5,681 nucleotides of DNA, from the NCBI GenBank assembly GCA_964577215.1, contig CAZNYK010000187.1, positions 1 to 5,681 of the forward strand, in the 5' to 3' direction. The stretch comes from UBA2329 sp964577215 (GTDB lineage Bacteria; Bacteroidota; Bacteroidia; Chitinophagales; Saprospiraceae). Numbering within the stretch: the first letter of the stretch is position 1; every line of letters starts with the position of its first letter. Of this stretch, positions 1 to 5,561 are shown in pieces. The position numbers and the translations under genes are program-made. The notes beneath the pieces were generated by a model. It worked only from the letters and a program-made list of their open reading frames with translations, was not told where the DNA came from and ran no database searches.

Positions 1-32
1 TGCGAAAAAATATAAACCATTTTTCGTCGGGA

Positions 33-70
33 CCAGTGGTTTGCAAAAATGAAAATTCGCAAACCACTGG
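33..70. repeat. 12-bp perfect inverted repeat (hairpin)
   Basis: The arms CCAGTGGTTTGC (33-44) and GCAAACCACTGG (59-70) are perfectly complementary around a 14-nt A-rich loop. No T-run follows either arm, so it does not look like an intrinsic terminator. The right arm is part of the longer motif at 56-80 that recurs inverted at 5567-5591. The left arm and its following A-rich stretch resemble the outer flank of that right-hand copy (CCAGTGATTTGC then an A-rich stretch). This suggests a dispersed palindromic intergenic element, but one window cannot show copy number. Confidence 0.75.
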
Positions 71-80
71 CTATCGAGTA
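56..80 (+). promoter_or_regulatory. Shared upstream motif, left copy
   Basis: This 25-bp stretch has the core CACTGGCTATCGAGTA and matches the minus-strand sequence at 5591-5567 at 23 of 25 positions; both differences are C/T transitions. It ends 33 nt before the ATG of the AraC remnant at 114, much as the right copy ends 28 nt before the protease gene. The similar placement suggests a promoter or operator element, but a dispersed repeat is equally possible. The matching to Bacteroidota promoter boxes is weak here. Confidence 0.5.
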
Positions 81-113
81 TACACTACTGCCAATCGTTC
101 CGATTCATCATAA

Positions 114-308
114 ATGACCGCCTTAGTCAATACCTCTCCTTCCGATTTCATCCGTTCCTACCGCCTCCACAAGGCCAAAATCCTCTTAGAGACCACCGAC
201 CTGGCGGTCTCTGAAGTGGCCTGGAAGGTTGGCTATAAAGATCCCGCCCATTTTTCCAGGTCCTTCAAGGACGCGTATGGAAATCCGCCCAATGCAACCA
301 ACAAGTAG
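114..308 (+). pseudogene. 3' remnant of an AraC-type (probably hybrid two-component) regulator gene
   Basis: The 64 codons correspond to the C-terminal part of an AraC-family DNA-binding domain. The second helix-turn-helix and family signature are visible (VSEVAWKVGYKDPAHFSRSF, about residues 32-51), followed by a plausible natural C-terminus. A full AraC DNA-binding domain is about 100 residues, and hybrid regulators of this type usually exceed 700, so the first helix-turn-helix and all sensor parts are missing. A TAA codon lies directly before the ATG in the same frame, so nothing upstream continues it. The last 47 codons are duplicated at 1380-1519. I read it as a fossil carried along with the lipoprotein gene; expression as a small peptide cannot be excluded. 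Confidence 0.7.
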
Positions 309-347
309 TTGATTTTCAATTTTTTGTTTTGATGTGAAATGGCGCGC

Positions 348-399
348 ATGCAACCATTCGGCAAATCTTTTTTTGCCCGATGCAACGGTTTGGCAAATG
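348..399 (+). promoter_or_regulatory. Tandem ATGCAAC-N5-GGCAAAT boxes (candidate operator)
   Basis: Two 20-bp boxes at 348-367 and 380-399 share ATGCAAC and GGCAAAT around a variable 5-bp centre, agreeing at 16 of 20 positions. Their starts are 32 bp apart, about three DNA turns, which would put both on the same helix face. They lie 95-146 bp before the lipoprotein ATG. Direct repeats of this kind are typical of AraC-type activator sites, and an AraC remnant adjoins, but the binding protein is unknown. An extracytoplasmic sigma-factor promoter is another reading of the GCAAC core. Confidence 0.4.
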
Positions 400-439
400 C
401 CTGAACCCGATCGGCAAGCTGTTATGAGCGGGTGGCCCC

Positions 440-447
440 CATCTTTG
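440..447 (+). promoter_or_regulatory. Candidate Bacteroidota -7 promoter box
   Basis: CATCTTTG matches the Bacteroidota -7 consensus TAnnTTTG except at the first base. No good -33 TTTG is seen at the expected spacing; only CTG at 419-421 comes close, which may mean activator dependence. Transcription would start near 453, at the base of the following stem-loop. The same box recurs at 1651-1658. Confidence 0.3.
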
Positions 448-452
448 CAGGG

Positions 453-469
453 CAAGCGGTATTCGCTTG
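453..469 (+). promoter_or_regulatory. Leader stem-loop before lipoprotein gene 1
   Basis: CAAGCG (453-458) and CGCTTG (464-469) form a perfect 6-bp stem with the loop GTATT. It is followed by an A-rich tract and the ATG at 494. If the promoter guess at 440-447 is right, the stem would sit at the very 5' end of the mRNA, where it could influence stability. The A-rich leader without Shine-Dalgarno sequence is typical of Bacteroidota translation starts. Confidence 0.4.
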
Positions 470-493
470 TTTAACAAAAAAAACTTAAACATT

Positions 494-1201
494 ATGAAAA
501 CGATGAAAAGCCTCTTCGGCGTGTTGTCCCTCTTAGTCATCCTGATGAGCGCCGCCTTTATCACAGGCTGCCAAAAAGAGGAGGTGAAAGAACCACCCAC
601 TGCTATTGATGCGCTGGGGCTTGATCCCAACGGCGCTTATTTCATGGCCCCCGACGGCAGCATCCAGCAGATCGATCTGGATGCCCTGGAAAACAACCCC
701 GATTTGACGTTCCGGAATGGCAACGGCAACGGCAACTCGCATGTGAATGCCCACTACTCCTGGCAGCCTGGCAACAGTTATCTCGTCAAAACAACTACCT
801 GGCAGTTCAACGCCACGGAAAACAACCAAGGCACAAACGGAACCGGGCACATGTGGCGGACATGGGGCGAGAATGGCGAATTTGCCTATCACGTTATCCT
901 GGACGCAGATTGCCTTTTCACCAATGAACAAGGGGAAGCCATCTTTGTCGGCGTGGTCACGGAGGTAACCGGCGAATTTCCTCCAAGTGCTCCAGACCCT
1001 GGCGCGAGAATCTGGGTAAGAGTAAAAGACAACGGCAAGGGTCCCAACGCCCCGCTTGACCAGCACAAAGGCATTGTATGGAATCCCAGCGGGACCATCC
1101 CTTGCGACAATCCATTCTTTGGCTTGAATGGAATTATTTGGAATTTTAATCCCCCATACCAAGATGTGGCCAATGCCTCCGACAACATCAACGTGAAGTA
1201 A
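494..1201 (+). CDS. Surface-exposed lipoprotein of unknown function (paralogue 1)
   Basis: A 235-residue protein. Residues 1-25 are a type II signal peptide (two Lys, hydrophobic core, lipobox ITGC) with the lipidated Cys at 26. The following Gln-Lys-Glu-Glu resembles the K-(D/E)2 lipoprotein export signal of Bacteroidota, so display on the outer-membrane surface is inferred. A short linker with Asn-Gly repeats (about 75-81) leads to a probable all-beta domain (about 85-235) with ATENNQG, WRTWG, DADC and VRVKDNGKGP. Cys140 and Cys204 are conserved in the paralogue at 1705 and could form a disulfide. The pattern recalls secreted beta-sandwich domains common in this phylum, but I cannot name a family. 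ATG 494 is chosen over TTG 467 because it starts the signal peptide directly after the A-rich leader. The first 50 codons are identical to the paralogue's. Confidence 0.85.
   Translation: MKTMKSLFGVLSLLVILMSAAFITGCQKEEVKEPPTAIDALGLDPNGAYFMAPDGSIQQIDLDALENNPDLTFRNGNGNGNSHVNAHYSWQPGNSYLVKTTTWQFNATENNQGTNGTGHMWRTWGENGEFAYHVILDADCLFTNEQGEAIFVGVVTEVTGEFPPSAPDPGARIWVRVKDNGKGPNAPLDQHKGIVWNPSGTIPCDNPFFGLNGIIWNFNPPYQDVANASDNINVK
719..736 (+). repeat. GGCAAC hexamer, three copies
   Basis: Three perfect in-frame GGCAAC units, with a degenerate one before, encode the Asn-Gly run in the linker of lipoprotein 1. The paralogue lacks it. Unit gain or loss would change linker length without shifting the frame. 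Confidence 0.8.
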
Positions 1202-1235
1202 GCGATACCCCCGAATTATCTATTCAAGCCCTGAA

Positions 1236-1266
1236 AGGCGTCATCTGCGGCAAGCGGGTGGCGCCT
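1236..1266 (+). terminator. 3' hairpin of lipoprotein gene 1
   Basis: Arms AGGCGTCATCTGC (1236-1248) and GCGGGTGGCGCCT (1254-1266) pair over 13 positions, three of them G-U, with the loop GGCAA. The stop codon ends at 1201. A shared 11-mer, TTCAARCCCTG, precedes both this hairpin (1223-1233) and the one after gene 2 (2404-2414). No U-tract follows; the sequence runs straight into a receiver-domain fossil, so the original tail may have been lost by recombination. It could be a terminator or an mRNA 3'-end stabiliser. Confidence 0.55.
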
Positions 1267-1343
1267 ATCTAGCCAAGCCGTTCCTGAAGGAAGAACTGTA
1301 TGTCCGTTTGGAGCAGCTGGTCGAGCTCCGGCGGAAATTGCAG
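1260..1343 (+). pseudogene. Receiver-domain C-terminal fragment of a hybrid regulator
   Basis: Reading from 1260, the 28 codons give AYLAKPFLKEELYVRLEQL and then VELRRKLQ. This is the end of a response-regulator receiver domain: the conserved Lys-Pro after the fifth strand, the last helix, and the Arg-rich start of the linker found in receiver-AraC hybrid proteins. The frame runs on to a TAG at 1395-1397, but past about 1343 it no longer resembles the family. The AraC piece that should follow is present at 1380-1519 in a different frame, with the linker and first helix-turn-helix missing. It has no start codon of its own and is a remnant. Confidence 0.65.
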
Positions 1344-1379
1344 GACCTTATCCCTTTTCATTCGGAGCATCCGTATGCA

Positions 1380-1519
1380 ACAAGGCCAAAATCCTCTTAG
1401 AGACCACCGACCTGACGGTCTCTGAAGTGGCCTGGAAGGTTGGCTATAAAGATCCCGCCCATTTTTCCAGGTCCTTCAAGGACGCGTATGGAAATCCGCC
1501 CAATGCAACCAACAAGTAG
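1380..1519 (+). pseudogene. Second AraC-type DNA-binding remnant
   Basis: Codons from AAG 1382 to the TAG at 1517-1519 repeat the last 45 residues plus stop of the remnant at 114-308, with one synonymous change (A1415). The first helix-turn-helix is absent and no start codon with family similarity precedes it. It is in a different frame from the receiver fragment at 1260-1343. Both pieces probably derive from one ancestral hybrid regulator that lost an internal segment. It forms the 5' edge of the long direct repeat. Confidence 0.7.
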
Positions 1520-1558
1520 TTGATTTTCAATTTTTTGTTTTGATGTGAAATGGCGCGC

Positions 1559-1610
1559 ATGCAACCATTCGGCAAATCTTTTTTTGCCCGATGCAACGGT
1601 TTGGCAAATG
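1559..1610 (+). promoter_or_regulatory. Tandem ATGCAAC-N5-GGCAAAT boxes, second copy
   Basis: Identical to the pair at 348-399. Both lipoprotein genes therefore carry the same candidate control sites and would be expected to respond to the same regulator. Confidence 0.4.
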
Positions 1611-1650
1611 CCTGAACCCGATCGGCAAGCTGTTATGAGCGGGTGGCCCC

Positions 1651-1680
1651 CATCTTTGCAGGGCAAGCGGTATTCGCTTG
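1651..1680 (+). promoter_or_regulatory. Candidate promoter box and leader stem-loop, second copy
   Basis: CATCTTTG at 1651-1658 is followed by the stem CAAGCG/CGCTTG at 1664-1680, identical to the arrangement before gene 1. No convincing -33 box is present. Confidence 0.3.
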
Positions 1681-1704
1681 TTTAACAAAAAAAACTTAAA
1701 CATT

Positions 1705-2385
1705 ATGAAAACGATGAAAAGCCTCTTCGGCGTGTTGTCCCTCTTAGTCATCCTGATGAGCGCCGCCTTTATCACAGGCTGCCAAAAAGAGGAGGTGAAA
1801 GAACCACCCACTGCTATTGATGCGCTGGGGCTTGATCCCAACGGCGCTTATTTCATTAACCCTGACGGTAAAATTGTACAGATCGACCTGGATGCGTTGC
1901 AAAACAACCAGGAACTGGTTTTCCGGAATACCAACGCGCAGGTGAATGCCGATTTCTCCTGGCAGATCAATTCCATGGGGCATGGCTTTTACAAGTCACA
2001 TGCCGTTCAGATCAACGCGACGCAAGGCAACCAGGGTGTAAATGGCTCCGCGCGTGTTTGGCGCACATGGGGAGATGCCGGCCAAAATGCCTACCAAATT
2101 GTAATGGACGCAGTTTGCGTGGAATCCAATGGATCAGATGCTGTATTTACCGGAAGGGTAGGCGCCCTCATTGGAAATCACCCAAACGTTCCGTCACTCC
2201 GCTCAAGAGTATGGATGAGAGTAAAAGATAACCAACAAGGGCCTGATCAATACAAACCAGGCATCATATGGAACCCCGGTGGAACGATCCCATGCGGAAT
2301 TTTTGGTCTGAATTCTATCTTTTGGAACTTTGTGGGGGCATATGAAAATGTAGCCAATGCATCCGACTACATCACGGTGAATTAA
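1705..2385 (+). CDS. Surface-exposed lipoprotein of unknown function (paralogue 2)
   Basis: A 226-residue paralogue of the protein at 494-1201. Residues 1-50 are identical: signal peptide, lipobox ITGC with Cys26, and the export-signal-like Gln-Lys-Glu-Glu. From residue 51 the proteins share only about half their residues by eye, but the fold landmarks persist: PDG, QIDLDAL, INATQGNQG, WRTWG, RVKDN, IWNPGGTIPC, FGLN and VANASD near the C-terminus. Cys138 and Cys197 match Cys140 and Cys204 of the first protein. It lacks the Asn-Gly linker and has a shorter loop before the last third. ATG 1705 follows the same A-rich leader. Location on the cell surface is inferred from the signal; the function is unknown. 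The two may be alternative versions of one surface protein. Confidence 0.85.
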   Translation: MKTMKSLFGVLSLLVILMSAAFITGCQKEEVKEPPTAIDALGLDPNGAYFINPDGKIVQIDLDALQNNQELVFRNTNAQVNADFSWQINSMGHGFYKSHAVQINATQGNQGVNGSARVWRTWGDAGQNAYQIVMDAVCVESNGSDAVFTGRVGALIGNHPNVPSLRSRVWMRVKDNQQGPDQYKPGIIWNPGGTIPCGIFGLNSIFWNFVGAYENVANASDYITVN

Positions 2386-2417
2386 TCAATATCCGGTTTT
2401 CCCTTCAAACCCTGCAA

Positions 2418-2463
2418 AATGCCGCCTGTGAGCCGTTCTTTGGAATGGTAAGCGGGCGGCGTT
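2418..2463 (+). terminator. 3' hairpin of lipoprotein gene 2, possibly bidirectional
   Basis: Arms AATGCCGCCTGT (2418-2429) and GCGGGCGGCGTT (2452-2463) pair over 12 positions with three G-U pairs. A nested stem CCGTTC/GAATGG (2433-2438 with 2443-2448) has the loop TTTG. It starts 33 nt after the stop of gene 2 and corresponds to the hairpin at 1236-1266. On the minus strand the stem is followed by TTTT, so it may also end transcription of the opposing operon, whose last stop is at 2605. The remainder of the convergent gap 2386-2604 shows nothing else I can name. Confidence 0.6.
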
Positions 2464-2604
2464 CTTGTACTTATGCCCGGCGAAACGAATATACCAACCC
2501 GAAAAACTCCAATCCTCTTGCCGGAATCTTCAGAACAGCGCTTTCGCTGCGGCGCGATCGGGAAGCTGCATGGCGTTTCGATTGTAGTTTGAAGATAAAC
2601 AGCA

Positions 2605-3564
2605 TCAAGAGTCAATCCCTGGAACACTCAAATCAAAGCAGTAGTGTATTTTCTTATTCCGGAAGTCCGGCGGCACTGTTTTTTCGCTGATGTCGAAGAT
2701 GCGGGCCCCACCCCAGATGCGATCGCGGTCGATGCGGAACTTGCGGAAATTGGTGGAGAAGAACAGCGTGCCGCCCGGCGTCAGGCGTTGCAGGCAGCGG
2801 TTGATGAGGTAGGGGTGGTCGGCCTGTATGTCGAAGGCGTGGCGCATTCGCTTGGAGTTGGAGAAGGTGGGCGGATCGAGGACGATGAGGTCGAACTTTT
2901 CCTCCGGGGCTTCCTTCAGCCAGGCGGTGACGTCGGTTTGCAGCAGGCGGTGTTGCGGGCCTTCCAAGCCGTTGAGGCGGAGGTTTTCCTGCGCCCAGTC
3001 TAAGTAGGTGGCCGACATGTCGAGCGTGAGGGTGGTCGTAGCGCCGCCCGCTGCGGCATACACGGTGAATGCGCCGGTGTAGGCAAACAGGTTGAGCATG
3101 GTCTTGCCGGCGGCGCGCTCGCGCACCATGCCGCGGGTGATGCGGTGATCCAAAAAAAGGCCGGTATCCAAATAATCGCTGAGGTTCACCTTGAACTTCA
3201 GGCCTGCTTCCTGTACGCTGAACTCGTGCCGGCGTGCTGCCTGTTTTTCATACTGGGCGCTCCCCTTTTGGCGGCTGCGCGTTTTGAAAAATATATCTTC
3301 CCAAGGCACTTGCAGCGCATCGGCGAGGGTTTGGCGGCAACCGCCTCGCCAAAGCCGGTATTCTTCTTCATCCAATGGATGGTCACGCTGATACTCCGCC
3401 GCGTGTACCCTGCCCTCGTACCAGTCCACCGCCAACGGGAATTCGGGGATATCGGCATCGTAGAGTCGGTAGCAGGTAATGCCTTCCCTGCGCGCCCACT
3501 TGTCGAGATGGCGTCTGACCTTGAGCAGGCGGTTGGCAAACATTTGGAAGTCAGGTAGCGGCAT
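2605..3564 (-). CDS. rlmK: RlmK-type 23S rRNA (guanine-N7) methyltransferase
   Basis: A 319-residue class I SAM-dependent methyltransferase matching the C-terminal half of E. coli RlmKL, the enzyme that makes m7G2069 in 23S rRNA. Visible in order: the N-terminal RNA-binding-type region with FANRL (9-13) and CYRLYDADIPEF (31-42), RSRQKG (96-101), DYLDTGLFLDHR (130-141), SAM motif I LNLFAYTGAFT (157-167), LDMS (181-184), and the catalytic-region motif DPPTFSNSKRM (230-240), then IHYCF near the end. The fused RlmL (m2G2445) half of the gammaproteobacterial enzyme is absent, so this is the stand-alone form. The start ATG lies 2 nt after the stop of the SIMPL gene, which suggests co-transcription and translational coupling. 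The family is clear; the exact modified base is inferred. Confidence 0.85.
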   Translation of the reverse strand: MPLPDFQMFANRLLKVRRHLDKWARREGITCYRLYDADIPEFPLAVDWYEGRVHAAEYQRDHPLDEEEYRLWRGGCRQTLADALQVPWEDIFFKTRSRQKGSAQYEKQAARRHEFSVQEAGLKFKVNLSDYLDTGLFLDHRITRGMVRERAAGKTMLNLFAYTGAFTVYAAAGGATTTLTLDMSATYLDWAQENLRLNGLEGPQHRLLQTDVTAWLKEAPEEKFDLIVLDPPTFSNSKRMRHAFDIQADHPYLINRCLQRLTPGGTLFFSTNFRKFRIDRDRIWGGARIFDISEKTVPPDFRNKKIHYCFDLSVPGIDS

Positions 3565-3566
3565 GG

Positions 3567-4538
3567 TTAATCCAACTTCAGCGGCTGTACATCGCCGGAG
3601 GGGGTGATGAGAAAGTAATTTTTGCCGGCCGGTTTGGGCGGTGGGGCAAAAGTAAAGCGAAGCACCAGGTTGTAGGAGTACTGGATAGCCGGCTCCAACA
3701 CTTCCGGGTTGATGATGATGTCGTAATCGTTGGAGGGCACGGCGTTGTAGAAGCGCGACACGGGCTTGTCCACTGTACTGATAGTAGCGCCCTTTTCTAT
3801 AGGTTCAAACGATTGGGTGCTATAGGCCTGGTAGCTTTCGTAGCGGTTGCCTGGGAACGCCACCCAGGTGTTCTCGGCGGCGATCATGTAGGCGCTGTCG
3901 AGTTCGATGCCGGCGCCGCGAAAATCTTCCCGGATTTTGGCGAGGTACTCGAAACTGCGGCGGCGCAGCTCTTCGTAGGTGGCGGTGGGGCTGTCGTCGA
4001 AGTAGTCCACTTTTACCAAATCGTAGATATCCTGGGCGGCAGCGGCGGTGACCACCTTGTCGAGGATGGCAGGGTCGGTGTAGCGGATGTGCACGTTCTT
4101 TTGCAATTCAAACCCCTTGGGCACCTCGGTGTAGTTCTTTTTGCTGAAGAGTTTTTTGGAAGCGTCAATTTCGTATTTGGGCAGGAAGTTGACCATGTCC
4201 ACATACACGTCCGGGGCGGGCACGCCGAGGTTTTTCACGGCGGTGGTGAAAGCGCTGAGGCGGTTGTTGAGCAGGGCATTGGCCTCTTCGGTAGTACGTC
4301 CCAATTGGATGATATTGAACACTGCCACGTAAGAGGACGCCTTCTTGTTGTGCAGGGCGTTGACCCTGAGTTCGACGGCGTTATCGGCTACCATCCGCGC
4401 CGATTTATTCACAGAGAGGAAGCGGGCGCTTTGCCCGGGATCGAAGTTGTTGTACTGCACGTAATTGCCGGCTGCTTGCGCCGATGCCGAAAAGGCGAGG
4501 CCGATGGCGAACACACAGGTGAGTAGAAGCTGTCTCAT
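3567..4538 (-). CDS. Secreted SIMPL-domain (DUF541) protein
   Basis: A 323-residue protein with a type I signal peptide (residues 1-22, MRQLLLTCVF onward, likely cut after SAQA), hence periplasmic or secreted. The SIMPL-like region includes VELRVNALHNKKASSYVAVF (55-74), an Ala/Leu-rich helix with EEANALLNNRLSAFTTAVKNLGV (84-106), VYVDMVNFLPKYE (111-123), and EVPKGFELQKNVHIRYTD (138-155). The last 80 residues (Pro-rich near 299-304) are less typical. Family members such as E. coli YggE have been linked to oxidative-stress tolerance, but the molecular role is unsettled. A longer reading starts at 4589, but it would overlap the upstream gene by 23 nt and put 17 charged residues before the signal peptide, so ATG 4538, which follows an A-rich leader, is preferred. 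It is the middle gene of the operon. Confidence 0.75.
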   Translation of the reverse strand: MRQLLLTCVFAIGLAFSASAQAAGNYVQYNNFDPGQSARFLSVNKSARMVADNAVELRVNALHNKKASSYVAVFNIIQLGRTTEEANALLNNRLSAFTTAVKNLGVPAPDVYVDMVNFLPKYEIDASKKLFSKKNYTEVPKGFELQKNVHIRYTDPAILDKVVTAAAAQDIYDLVKVDYFDDSPTATYEELRRRSFEYLAKIREDFRGAGIELDSAYMIAAENTWVAFPGNRYESYQAYSTQSFEPIEKGATISTVDKPVSRFYNAVPSNDYDIIINPEVLEPAIQYSYNLVLRFTFAPPPKPAGKNYFLITPSGDVQPLKLD

Positions 4539-4566
4539 GGCTTTTTTTGCGGTTCTAACGCCGGGG

Positions 4567-5538
4567 TCACGCTGTTTTATTGTCTGCATAGTCCCGCCCG
4601 GGGAAGTCCGGCGGCAGGTTGCCGGGCCGGCGGATGAGTTTCACCAGGAGGTACAGTACCGGCAGCACCAGCAAACAAGGCAAGACCAGGGTATAAAAGT
4701 TGATCTTTTCCTCGGCGCTTTCCAAGTCGATATTCACAAAATACATGGCCAGCACCTGTACGGCGTTGATGGCGAAGTGCCCGGCGATGGGCGCCCAGAG
4801 GCTCCGCGTCCACAGGAAGAGGTAGCCCAGGCCTGCTCCGAGCAGCATGCGCGGCAAAAAACCCGCAAACTGGAAGTGGATAAGGCTGAACAGCACCGCG
4901 GTGATCCATACGGCCCATACCGGCTTGCCCCACCATCTCGATAATTGCTGTTGCACGGTGCCCCTGAAAAGCAGTTCTTCCCCAAGGGCCGGCGCCAGGG
5001 CGATGACCACGAGGGTGAAGATCAGTTCGCCGGGGCTGTCCATCACCAGCAGCGATTGGATGAGGCCGCCGGTGCGTTCTTCCATGGCGCCCATCCATTG
5101 CGGCAGGGGTATTTGTTTGTTGAGCCAGTAGGTGAGCTGCACCCAGGGCATGGTGAAAAGCATGAAAACTGTGGCGTACGCCAATTTTTTCCAATCGGGG
5201 GCAGGCCACAGGCCGAGGCGCTCCGCCCATTGCCGGCGGAAGATGAATATGGCCACAGCAATGGGGGCGACGGAAAACGTAAATACATGGCTGAGGAGAT
5301 TGGCCCCGCGCAGGAGGTTGCGGCGTTCCGGGGTGTTGTGGTCGGCTATTTCGCCCATCACTACGGCCAGGTCAAAGCCGGTCATTTTCGCCATCACCAG
5401 CGTAAGTCCGCCGCCAATGATCACGCCCATCAACACGGTAGCCAGGGTGAGCATCAACACAGAGAGCGGGGGCGCCCAGTGCGGGGGCGGCCAGGAGGGT
5501 TCGGGCGTCGGTTGGTCTTGCAGCGGCGTTGGTAGCAT
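4567..5538 (-). CDS. CPBP-family intramembrane metalloprotease (CAAX protease-like)
   Basis: A 323-residue membrane protein, Abi/CAAX protease superfamily (Rce1-like). The three metal-site motifs are intact: EELLFR (Glu187, Glu188, Arg192), FSLIH (Phe217, His221) and HFAIN (His254, Asn258). Hydrophobic segments are seen near 26-50, 83-100, 118-135, 172-185, 207-221, 229-243, 248-268 and 282-300. A Pro-rich cytoplasmic-looking N-terminus (1-25) and a charged C-terminal tail complete it. In bacteria such proteins act in bacteriocin immunity, peptide processing or membrane-protein cleavage; the substrate here is unknown. It is first in the operon, 28 nt ahead of the SIMPL gene, so a joint role in envelope maintenance is possible but unproven. 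Confidence 0.88.
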   Translation of the reverse strand: MLPTPLQDQPTPEPSWPPPHWAPPLSVLMLTLATVLMGVIIGGGLTLVMAKMTGFDLAVVMGEIADHNTPERRNLLRGANLLSHVFTFSVAPIAVAIFIFRRQWAERLGLWPAPDWKKLAYATVFMLFTMPWVQLTYWLNKQIPLPQWMGAMEERTGGLIQSLLVMDSPGELIFTLVVIALAPALGEELLFRGTVQQQLSRWWGKPVWAVWITAVLFSLIHFQFAGFLPRMLLGAGLGYLFLWTRSLWAPIAGHFAINAVQVLAMYFVNIDLESAEEKINFYTLVLPCLLVLPVLYLLVKLIRRPGNLPPDFPGRDYADNKTA

Positions 5539-5561
5539 ATGTGTGCGTTTGATGTTGTGGA

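Larger units (their letters stand above)
169..645 (+). repeat. 477-bp long direct repeat, copy 1
   Basis: Bases 169-645 match 1380-1856 with one visible difference (G204 versus A1415), at a constant offset of 1211 bp. The block holds the end of the AraC remnant, the whole leader region and codons 1-50 of the lipoprotein gene. Homology starts inside the regulator coding sequence and stops abruptly inside the lipoprotein coding sequence, at the codon after Phe50. Beyond 645 the two genes differ at many synonymous and non-synonymous sites. This fits recent gene conversion or recombination of a shared leader rather than a simple recent whole-gene duplication. Confidence 0.95.
1380..1856 (+). repeat. 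477-bp long direct repeat, copy 2
   Basis: This is the second copy of the block at 169-645. It carries the same leader elements at shifted positions: paired boxes at 1559-1578 and 1591-1610, candidate -7 box at 1651-1658, and stem-loop at 1664-1680. It starts after different upstream sequence (receiver fossil instead of the 56-80 motif region) and ends at the same codon of the lipoprotein gene, after which the paralogues differ. Confidence 0.95.

Noticed and set aside
3..26. CGAAAAA/TTTTTCG hairpin as terminator of an upstream gene
   Set aside because: The stem is only 7 bp and almost all A-T, with a 10-nt loop, and no upstream gene is visible.
360..377. GGCAAA/TTTGCC stem as terminator of the AraC remnant
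   Set aside because: The stem has only 6 pairs, its T-run lies in the loop rather than after the stem, and it overlaps the better supported tandem boxes.
186..455. Minus-strand 89-codon ORF found identically at 1397-1666
   Set aside because: Its conservation only reflects the DNA repeat. It is antisense to the AraC remnant and leader and has no family-like features.
467..493. TTG start giving lipoprotein 1 nine extra residues (same at 1678 for gene 2)
   Set aside because: TTG falls in the right arm of the leader stem. The ATG at 494 follows an A-rich leader and begins a standard lipoprotein signal peptide.
533..1162. Long minus-strand ORF (209 codons) opposite lipoprotein gene 1
   Set aside because: It is antisense to a gene with a clear signal peptide and paralogue. 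It has no recognisable domain, and the paralogue's antisense keeps only a short version (1744-1983).
3813..4526. Plus-strand 237-codon ORF opposite the SIMPL gene
   Set aside because: Its Val/Gly/Glu-rich composition is typical of an antisense shadow in GC-rich DNA. The minus strand has the signal peptide and family motifs.
4539..4589. Longer SIMPL start at 4589
   Set aside because: It overlaps the protease gene and puts a charged extension before the signal peptide. ATG 4538 is better placed.
4945..5535. Plus-strand 196-codon ORF opposite the protease gene
   Set aside because: It is rich in Gly, His and Arg and has no domain. The opposite strand carries all three protease motifs.
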